DNA of 6,344 bases, taken from contig JAAUPH010000141.1 of the NCBI GenBank assembly GCA_012035435.1, positions 1-6,344 of the forward strand, given 5' to 3'. Numbering within the stretch: the first letter of the stretch is position 1; each line of letters starts with the position of its first letter. The position numbers and the translations under genes were made by a program. Source of the DNA: Sphingopyxis sp. Lineage in GTDB: Bacteria; Pseudomonadota; Alphaproteobacteria; Sphingomonadales; Sphingomonadaceae. Shown one piece after another: positions 1-5,335 of this stretch. A model generated the notes under the pieces. That model saw nothing but the letters and a program-made list of their open reading frames with translations. It was not told where the DNA came from and did not search any database.

Positions 1-559
1 CAAATGGATAAAGGGCACATCGAGCGCGGGCTTGTTCGCAGCCGCAGCCGCCATGACGAGCTGGGCGCGGGCGAGCGCGAGCCGGTTCCCACGCGAAGGG
101 CACACCAAGCTGTGCGGAAAAATCGCCGCCGCCGAACATCAGCATCGCGACCGATGGATCGGCGGCGATGGCATCGGCCGCGCGCAGCCCGGCGACCGTT
201 TCGATTAACGGGACGAATTTCGCGCCGACATCGCCGAGCACCGCGCGAAGCTGCGCCATCTCAACGGGCGATTCGACCATCGGCACGAAGATGATGGGGG
301 GCAAACTTCGGCAGCCGCCAAAGCAAGCGCGTCGGCAAGCCCGCGCGGTCATCATTCCGTTGATCCGGATGGCGAGGCGCGCATCGTCGAGCTCGGCAAC
401 CGCCGCCACAGCGGCGGCCCGGGCGCTGTCCTTTTCGCCCGCTGGAACCGCATCCTCAAGATCGATACATACGCAGTCCGCCCCGCTTGCCAGCGCCTTG
501 GCAAAGCGGTCGGGCTTGGTGCCCGGCACAAAAAGCATCGATTGCATCGCGATCATCAT
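1..559 (-). CDS. CitE/HpcH-HpaI family lyase or aldolase, C-terminus off the left edge, three frameshifts
   Basis: This is probably a Mg-dependent C-C bond lyase or aldolase of the CitE/HpcH superfamily, cytoplasmic, acting on a CoA ester or a 2-keto/hydroxy acid. About 186 residues (roughly two thirds of the usual 270-300) are present once frames are joined. Visible motifs are LFVPG (residues 9-13), IDLEDAV (32-38), RIN (65-67), PLIET (118-122; Glu121 a likely metal ligand) and MFGGGDF (142-148; Asp147 the second likely ligand). The common Pro-Lys before V-E-S reads VPMVES, so the usual Lys is Met. Frame breaks lie near 341-347 (restored by two more bases in a GC repeat), at 296-301 (C6 should be C7 on the coding strand) and at 82-83 (one extra G on the coding strand). 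The start is ATG 559 or ATG 556; the GAGGG at 563-567 is better spaced for 556. A palindromic operator lies just upstream. The family call is solid, the substrate unknown. Confidence 0.8.
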   Translation of the reverse strand, partial: MMIAMQSMLFVPGTKPDRFAKALASGADCVCIDLEDAVPAGEKDSARAAAVAAVAELDDARLAIRINGMMTARACRRACFGGCRSLPPIIFVPMVESPVEMAQLRAVLGDVGAKFVPLIETVAGLRAADAIAADPSVAMLMFGGGDFSAQLGVPFAWEPARARPRPARHGGCGCEQARARCALYPF

Positions 560-562
560 GAT

Positions 563-568
563 CCCTCT
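563..568 (-). promoter_or_regulatory. Ribosome binding site of the CitE-like gene
   Basis: The coding strand reads AGAGGG here. It is 3 nt from the ATG at 559 and 6 nt from the in-frame ATG at 556, which favours 556 as the true initiator. It also means the message must start upstream of this point, so a promoter whose -10 box overlaps 567-572 can be excluded. Confidence 0.5.
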
Positions 569-569
569 A

Positions 570-586
570 ATTTGTCCGGACAACTT
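570..586 (-). promoter_or_regulatory. Predicted repressor operator, copy 1 (before the CitE-like gene)
   Basis: On the minus strand this reads AAGTTGTCCGGACAAAT, with the perfect 12-bp palindrome TTGTCCGGACAA at 572-583. All 17 bases are identical to a second copy at 1419-1435 upstream of the TonB receptor, in the same orientation relative to the downstream gene. The form TTGT-N4-ACAA fits operators of GntR-family regulators of the FadR/FCD type (core T-N-G-T...A-C-N-A), but the regulator is not in the window, so the family is inferred. It lies in the 55-bp gap between the membrane-protein stop and the CitE start, 13-30 bases before the start codon. That would suit repression of an internal promoter. 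Confidence 0.65.
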
Positions 587-614
587 CCAAGTCAAGCAGT
601 TTTACCACCACGGT

Positions 615-1298
615 TCAGAATGCGGGTTTGACCACACCCAGCCAGCCGGTGATCAGCAACAGAGCATAGACGCACCATACCCAGCGCCGGGTGCGGTTCA
701 TCGTGGTAAGCAGCGGAATTTCGGTCGCATCGCGCGATCCTTCGCTCAGCAATTTGCCGAGCAGCGGGCCGACGGGTTTGAACGCCACATCAATCATGAT
801 CGCCGCCAGGAAAATTGCACCGAACAGCAAGGCTTTCCAGGCCAGCCATGGCTGGTCAATTGGGGCGCCCGCGATCAGCGATTGCGCGCCGAGGCCAAGA
901 TAGCCTGCCGCCAGCAGCCAGCGCAGCCAGCCCTCCCATTTGCGGTTGCGCGCTGCGCGGGGGGTCATGTCATGCGCATGGGCGTCGAACACCAGCCACA
1001 GCCAGAAGACACCGATTACCCAGCTGAGCGCAACCACCCATGACCACACCGGCCACCAGTTGCCGAGCAGCGAGACGGTTAGCGACACGGGCACCATCAG
1101 CGCCCAGGCCGCGCGCGGAGCCAGATCGACGATTACGAGGAGTTTGAGCAGCGCGATGCGCTGATCGAGCGAATAGATAGCTCGTTTGCGGAAATGCTGC
1201 CCCAACACAAATACACCAATGTCGCCGCCCAGCCAGGCCACGAACAGCAGAACATGAACATAGACAAAGGTCGAATAGGCCAGCGTCGTCCAATCCAT
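615..1298 (-). CDS. Six-helix integral membrane protein of unknown function
   Basis: This encodes a 227-residue, strongly hydrophobic inner-membrane protein that I do not recognise by name. Predicted membrane helices are near residues 5-32, 60-79, 84-105, 124-146, 150-170 and 204-222. Striking polar residues lie in or beside the helices: His15 in helix 1, AWLGGD at 21-26, VDLAPR at 57-62 at the start of helix 2, and D105-A-H-A-H-D110 after helix 3. Such His/Asp residues could bind a metal or haem, but this is a guess. I chose ATG 1298 because GGGAG lies 9 nt upstream (coding strand, 1312-1308). The frame stays open far upstream, but only antisense to the TonB receptor and without a better start. 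It is divergent from the receptor and upstream of the CitE-like gene on the same strand (55-bp gap), so the two may share a transcript. A role in uptake or electron transfer is possible but unproven. Confidence 0.8.
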   Translation of the reverse strand: MDWTTLAYSTFVYVHVLLFVAWLGGDIGVFVLGQHFRKRAIYSLDQRIALLKLLVIVDLAPRAAWALMVPVSLTVSLLGNWWPVWSWVVALSWVIGVFWLWLVFDAHAHDMTPRAARNRKWEGWLRWLLAAGYLGLGAQSLIAGAPIDQPWLAWKALLFGAIFLAAIMIDVAFKPVGPLLGKLLSEGSRDATEIPLLTTMNRTRRWVWCVYALLLITGWLGVVKPAF

Positions 1299-1307
1299 CA
1301 CCACATG

Positions 1308-1312
1308 CTCCC
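1308..1312 (-). promoter_or_regulatory. Ribosome binding site of the membrane-protein gene
   Basis: The coding strand reads GGGAG, 9 nt before the ATG at 1298. This decides the start, because the open frame continues upstream for hundreds of codons without another well-placed ribosome binding site. Confidence 0.5.
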
Positions 1313-1418
1313 AGCCATTTTGCAACAAATGTTCATGCTCAGCGACAAAGACACCACTTTGCATGCGTCTCTGTCGACAACAACGCAATGCCGCTTGACA
1401 AGCTGGCTTAGAGCAGGA

Positions 1419-1435
1419 AAGTTGTCCGGACAAAT
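1419..1435 (+). promoter_or_regulatory. Predicted repressor operator, copy 2 (before the TonB receptor)
   Basis: This reads AAGTTGTCCGGACAAAT, with the perfect palindrome TTGTCCGGACAA at 1422-1433. It matches the copy before the CitE-like gene base for base over 17 positions. It ends at the first base of a TAAAAT hexamer, so a bound protein would cover the upstream side of the likely promoter and probably act as a repressor that leaves when an inducer is present. The gap to the receptor start is about 80 bp. Membership of a GntR (FadR/FCD-like) regulon is inferred from the palindrome shape alone. Confidence 0.65.
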
Positions 1436-1440
1436 AAAAT
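1435..1440 (+). promoter_or_regulatory. Candidate -10 element for the TonB-receptor transcript
   Basis: TAAAAT matches the -10 consensus TATAAT at five of six positions and directly adjoins the operator. No good -35 box lies 16-18 bp upstream; the region there reads around AGCAGG. A TTGACA exists at 1395-1400 but is too far away for this -10. If real, the promoter is weak or needs an activator, and the 5' leader would be about 70 nt. Confidence 0.3.
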
Positions 1441-1498
1441 GTCCGCGAGCGCGGGACTGAGGATCGCTGGGGAAAATTGACGAAGCGACCGCCTGTCC

Positions 1499-1505
1499 AG
1501 AGGAG
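1499..1505 (+). promoter_or_regulatory. Ribosome binding site of the TonB receptor
   Basis: AGAGGAG lies 9 nt before the ATG at 1515. It is a strong Shine-Dalgarno match and supports this start, which also gives a proper signal peptide. Confidence 0.7.
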
Positions 1506-1514
1506 TTTTAAGCC

Positions 1515-3998
1515 ATGACCAGAACCCTGTTGCTCGCCAGCGCCGCGTTTGCGTTCGCGCTTCCCCTGCCCACACTGGCGCAGGATGCCGACACCGAGGA
1601 GCAGGCTGGCGGTATCGCCGACATCGTCGTCACCGCGCAGCGCCGCGCCGAAAATGTTCAGGACGTGCCCATCGCAATATCGGCCTTCTCCGCCGATCAG
1701 TTGGCCGCGCAAGGGGTCAGCAATACGCTGCAACTGGGGCAATATGTCCCCAATCTGGTCGCGCTCAACAACACCGGGCTGGGGTCGGCGAACGCCTATT
1801 TCCTGCGCGGATTGGGCAATACCGAAACCATCGCCACGTTTGACCCGCCGGTCGGCACCTATGTCGATGATATTTATATCAGCCGCCAGAACGCCAATAA
1901 TCTGTCGCTGTTCGACGTCGAACGTGTCGAGGTGCTGCGCGGACCGCAGGGCACATTGTTCGGGCGCAACACCACCGGCGGCGCCATCAACGTCATCATG
2001 CGCGACCCTGGCGACGATTTCGGCGGCTATGCCGAGGTCGGCTATGGCAGCTATGAGAAGAAATTTGCGCGCGGCTCGGTCGATGTGCCGCTCGCCGATA
2101 CGCTGGCGATCAAGGTGTCGGGATATTGGCAGGATGACGACGGCTATGTCCGCAACACCACCACCGGCGCGCGGATGAACGATGACGACGGCTGGGGCGC
2201 ACGGCTGGGCATCAAGGGGGAATTGTCGCCATCGGTGCGGTGGAGCGCGAGCTATGCGCATATCGTCGCCGAGGGCGAGAATGTCCTTAACTTCGACTGC
2301 GACCCGCGTAACCCGGCCAACTGCGACGGACGGTTCGCGACCACGGGCCTGGTCAAAGGCAATCGCCTGGCGGCGTCGCCCTATGCTCCGCTCGCCATTC
2401 GCGGTGAGAAAGCCAATTATGGGCAAGGCAACCGCGCGGCGAGTGATCTCATCACCTCACGGCTTGCCATCGATGTGGCCGATGACACGACGCTGACCTT
2501 CATCACCGGCTTTATCAGCCTGACGCAGAAGTTCGCGATCGACTTTTTCGACGGGCGCGGCGGGCCCAGCCTGGCGGTGCCAGTGCCCCCCGTGCGCGGC
2601 TTTGCGCGCGGCGGCTTTACGATTCTCAACGATGGCCAGCACCAGCAGTTCACGCAAGAAGTGAAACTGAACGGCGAGATTGGTGATGGCCTGATCACCT
2701 ATGTCACCGGTCTTTATTATTATGACGAGGATAACCGGACCGATTTTGCCGATGTCTTTTCCATCTTCACCGGTGCGCCCGGCGGACTGGGCCTGCTGCT
2801 CGGCGACCGGACGCTGCGCAACAGTACCAAGGCGTGGGCAGGCTATGCGCAAGCCGACGTCAATCTGGGCACAGTGACGCTGACGGCGGGCGTGCGCTAT
2901 ACCGACGAAACCAAGACGTTCGACATCAGCGACAATCGCCCCAGCTGTAACGACGGGACGATCGAGGCCAATTGCCTGGTAAACGCCAACATGATTGCGC
3001 CATCGGGCCGGGCCATCCCGACGCGGCAGACGGCCAAGCTGTGGACCCCGCGTTTCGCGATCAACTGGCAACCGAACAGCGACATACTGGTTTTTGCCAG
3101 CGCGACGCGGGGGTTCAAATCGGGCGGATGGAATGCGCGCGGCACTGCGGCGAGCCAGCTATTGCCCTTTGGCCCCGAAAAAGTGTGGAGTTACGAAGCG
3201 GGCATCAAGTCGGACTGGTTTGACCGGCTGCTGCGCGTCAACATCACCGCATTCCGCATGGACGTGACCGATCTGCAGACCCCTTCCGCGCTGGTCGCGC
3301 CCAGCGGAGCGATCACCTTCCTGACCCGCAACTTCGCCGACTATCGCAATCAGGGGATCGAGGCGGAGATCAGCATCGCCCCAACCGACGGGCTCTTCCT
3401 CTATGCCAATGTCGGTTATCAAGATGACAAATATCTGCTCCCTGCCGGTGCGCCTGCACTCGACATTTATGGCATACAGTCGGTCGCGGCGCAGGCGGCC
3501 AATTGTCGCGCGCTGGTGGCTGCAGGCAATATTCCGGGCGGACCGGGCACGGCAGCATGCGCGGCGGGGATTGTGGCGCCGGATGGCAGCATCTCAACCC
3601 CCGTCCGTACGCCCAAATGGAGCCTCGCCATCGGCGGCAGCTACCGCGCCGAATTTTCGGATGGCTGGGCGCTGACCCCTTCGGTCAACGCCAGCTATCG
3701 CTCGCGGCAGGAAGTGGGCACGAGCAATTTCAGCTTCTATAATCAGCCCGTCACCGGCACCAACGGCACCTTCCCGTCCAATCCGTTCGGCAACGGCGCT
3801 TTCATTACCGGGTCCGACAGCCCGGCGACGTGGCTGGTCAATGCAGGGCTGAGCCTGAGCCTGCCGGACAATCGGCTGACGCTTGCGCTGGAATGCAACA
3901 ATTGTCTGGACGAGGAACAGGTGATGTCGACGCTGGCCAATTACAGCTATCTCAGCACGCCGCGCACGTGGCAGGTGCGCGCAAAGTTCAATTTCTAA
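1515..3998 (+). CDS. TonB-dependent outer-membrane receptor
   Basis: This is an outer-membrane beta-barrel that imports a ligand using energy from TonB-ExbBD. It has 827 residues, normal for the family, and an intact frame. Residues 1-22 form a signal peptide with likely cleavage after LPTLA. The TonB box is around DIVVTA (36-41). The plug domain spans about 47-163 and carries the family signature ERVEVLRGPQGTLFGRN at 136-152, followed by TTGGAINV. The rest is the barrel, ending in a terminal Phe (VRAKFNF), as expected for BAM-dependent assembly. Eight cysteines fall in four close pairs: C262/C270, C478/C487, C664/C682 and C794/C797. The first three pairs look like disulfides in surface loops, and the last lies where NNL-DE is usual near the C-terminus. 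It leads the arm with the MFS carrier and flavin oxidase, with an operator upstream. Siderophore uptake is less likely than uptake of an organic carbon source, given these neighbours, but the ligand is unknown. Confidence 0.95.
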   Translation: MTRTLLLASAAFAFALPLPTLAQDADTEEQAGGIADIVVTAQRRAENVQDVPIAISAFSADQLAAQGVSNTLQLGQYVPNLVALNNTGLGSANAYFLRGLGNTETIATFDPPVGTYVDDIYISRQNANNLSLFDVERVEVLRGPQGTLFGRNTTGGAINVIMRDPGDDFGGYAEVGYGSYEKKFARGSVDVPLADTLAIKVSGYWQDDDGYVRNTTTGARMNDDDGWGARLGIKGELSPSVRWSASYAHIVAEGENVLNFDCDPRNPANCDGRFATTGLVKGNRLAASPYAPLAIRGEKANYGQGNRAASDLITSRLAIDVADDTTLTFITGFISLTQKFAIDFFDGRGGPSLAVPVPPVRGFARGGFTILNDGQHQQFTQEVKLNGEIGDGLITYVTGLYYYDEDNRTDFADVFSIFTGAPGGLGLLLGDRTLRNSTKAWAGYAQADVNLGTVTLTAGVRYTDETKTFDISDNRPSCNDGTIEANCLVNANMIAPSGRAIPTRQTAKLWTPRFAINWQPNSDILVFASATRGFKSGGWNARGTAASQLLPFGPEKVWSYEAGIKSDWFDRLLRVNITAFRMDVTDLQTPSALVAPSGAITFLTRNFADYRNQGIEAEISIAPTDGLFLYANVGYQDDKYLLPAGAPALDIYGIQSVAAQAANCRALVAAGNIPGGPGTAACAAGIVAPDGSISTPVRTPKWSLAIGGSYRAEFSDGWALTPSVNASYRSRQEVGTSNFSFYNQPVTGTNGTFPSNPFGNGAFITGSDSPATWLVNAGLSLSLPDNRLTLALECNNCLDEEQVMSTLANYSYLSTPRTWQVRAKFNF

Positions 3999-4081
3999 AG
4001 CCCATGTCGCGCCATCTGGCGTAATGCGGCGGTCGGTGTCATGCTGACCGCCGCTTGTTGTGAAGAGGACGACCAACACCC
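3999..4081 (+). other. Gap between receptor and MFS carrier
   Basis: This 83-bp spacer contains a strong hairpin (4026-4054) and a purine-rich GAAGAGGA stretch at 4062-4069 that can serve as the carrier's ribosome binding site, about 12 nt from ATG 4082 and so somewhat long. I see no clear new promoter, so read-through from the receptor is likely. Confidence 0.5.
4026..4054 (+). terminator. Intergenic hairpin, possible attenuator or mRNA-stabilising stem
   Basis: GCGGCGGTC (4026-4034) and GACCGCCGC (4046-4054) form a perfect 9-bp GC-rich stem with an 11-nt loop that can be shortened by G-U pairs. What follows is TTGTTGTG rather than a clean T-run, so it is a poor intrinsic terminator. Between a receptor and its carrier, such a stem may lower expression of the downstream genes or protect the 3' end of the receptor message. 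Confidence 0.5.
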
Positions 4082-5335
4082 ATGTCCAGTGCAGCGCCAG
4101 CCGGAACGGCAGAAAGCAATGAATTTCGCCGGGGCTGGACCGTTTTGCTCGCAGGCTTTCTGGGCACCATGTGCGGGGCATCGCCGCTGCCGTTCAATGT
4201 GCTGGGCTTTTTGTTCAAGCCGCTTGAGGCCGAATTTGGCTGGAATGTGCAACAGGTCAGCCTGGGCATCACCGTCTTTGGCATTACCGCATCGCTGCTC
4301 GCTCCGGTGTTCGGCTCGCTCGCCGACAAATTCGGCGTGCGCAAGGTCGCCATTTGGTCGCTGGTCGGCTTTGTCGTGGCTTTCTCCTCGCTCTATTTCA
4401 CCCCGCCGCAGCTGATCGGCTTTTACGCACTGTGGTTTTTGGTCGGCATGGTGGGGATTGGATCGACGCCGGTCACTTGGAGCCGCGGGATCAGCCTGTG
4501 GTTCGTGCGTCAGCGCGGATTGGCACTGGGCATCATGCTGGTGGGCACCAGTGCCGCGGCTTTCATCGTCCCGCAGATTGCCGTGCGCGCCATTGAAAAT
4601 TTCGGCTGGCGCGAGATGTTCCCGGTCGTGGCGTTACTGCCGCTGCTAATTGCGCTGCCGGTGACTTTGCTGCTGTTCCGCGAGCCGCGGGCTGAAGAAC
4701 GCCCTGCCGCACTGTCGACCGCAACCGGCGAAGTGGCGGGCATGACCTTTAAGGAAGCGATGCAGACCCGGCAATTCTGGCTGCTGTGGATTTCGATCTT
4801 CCTCATCGCCAGTGCCTATGGCGGCGCGCATATTCATTTGCCCGCCATTGTCGCCGATCATGGCATCGGCCCCAAGGAAGCGGCCGGCTTTATGGGCGTG
4901 GTTGGCATAGGGCTGCTCATTGGACGTGTCGGTGTCGGCTTTTTGCTGGACAAATTCTGGGGACCAGCAGTCGCCTTTCCAGTGCTGTGCTTGCCAGCCA
5001 TCGCCTGTTATTTGCTCCTCGGCACCGACAGCGACCGCACGATGATGACCGCTGCAGCGTTTCTGCTTGGCTTTGCCGCCGGGGCTGAAAGCGACCTGAT
5101 CGCCTTCCTCGCGGCGCGCTATTTCGGGATGGCGCATTTCGGGCGCATCTATGGCATGCTGTACATGCCGTTCGGGTTTATGTCGGCAGTATCGCCGCTG
5201 ATCTATGGGACGGTGAAGGTGCAAGCGGGCAGCTATGATCCGATCCTGACCATTGCGGCCTTTGTCTTTATCGCGGGCGGCGCACTGCTGCTGGGGCTTA
5301 GCAAATATCCGGTGCGCAATTTGAAAGACGGATAA
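4082..5335 (+). CDS. MFS transporter (monocarboxylate/oxalate-carrier-like)
   Basis: This is a 12-helix inner-membrane secondary carrier of 417 residues, complete and of normal length. The N-terminal cytoplasmic stretch (1-17) is followed by the first helix from about W19. The MFS loop 2-3 motif is GSLADKFGVRKV (78-89), and its second-half counterpart is GRVGVGFLLDKFW (281-293). The central cytoplasmic loop spans about 200-228 (REPRAEERP...). The segment AGAESDLIAFLAARYFG (333-349), followed by GRIYG, resembles the helix 10-11 region of oxalate/monocarboxylate-type carriers, so an organic anion is a reasonable substrate. This is inferred from motif style, not proven. It follows the receptor by 83 bp and overlaps the flavin oxidase start by one base, so carrier and oxidase are translationally coupled and probably handle the same compound. 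Confidence 0.92.
   Translation: MSSAAPAGTAESNEFRRGWTVLLAGFLGTMCGASPLPFNVLGFLFKPLEAEFGWNVQQVSLGITVFGITASLLAPVFGSLADKFGVRKVAIWSLVGFVVAFSSLYFTPPQLIGFYALWFLVGMVGIGSTPVTWSRGISLWFVRQRGLALGIMLVGTSAAAFIVPQIAVRAIENFGWREMFPVVALLPLLIALPVTLLLFREPRAEERPAALSTATGEVAGMTFKEAMQTRQFWLLWISIFLIASAYGGAHIHLPAIVADHGIGPKEAAGFMGVVGIGLLIGRVGVGFLLDKFWGPAVAFPVLCLPAIACYLLLGTDSDRTMMTAAAFLLGFAAGAESDLIAFLAARYFGMAHFGRIYGMLYMPFGFMSAVSPLIYGTVKVQAGSYDPILTIAAFVFIAGGALLLGLSKYPVRNLKDG

Larger units (their letters stand above)
1299..1514. promoter_or_regulatory. Divergent intergenic control region
   Basis: These 216 bp separate the divergent membrane-protein and TonB-receptor genes and should hold both promoters. I see the 17-bp operator copy at 1419-1435, an A/T-rich TAAAAT at 1435-1440, and two smaller palindromes. 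One is TGTCGACA at 1372-1379, which in the context CTGTCGACAA resembles the operator without its two central bases. The other is GCTTGACAAGC at 1393-1403, which contains a TTGACA. I found no convincing promoter for the minus-strand gene and no small ORF with a ribosome binding site. Confidence 0.6.

Noticed and set aside
567..595. Promoter with TTGACT (-35, minus strand 595-590) and AATTAG (-10, 572-567) around operator copy 1
   Set aside because: The 17-bp spacing is right, but transcription would start at about the ATG and leave out the ribosome binding site at 563-568; the -10 is also weak.
168..1043. Plus-strand open frame of 291 codons
   Set aside because: It is antisense to the CitE-like and membrane-protein genes, spans the operator and gap between them, and its product has no recognisable domain.
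1441..1457. Imperfect GTCC...GGAC hairpin downstream of the receptor promoter
   Set aside because: Only four outer pairs are continuous and the inner stem needs a bulge, so it is not distinguishable from chance in GC-rich sequence.
1299..2426. Long open extension (376 codons) of the membrane-protein frame, antisense to the TonB receptor
   Set aside because: It lies opposite a clear receptor gene, has the low-complexity Arg/Gly/Val-rich look of an antisense frame in GC-rich DNA, and the real gene has its own ribosome binding site at 1308-1312.
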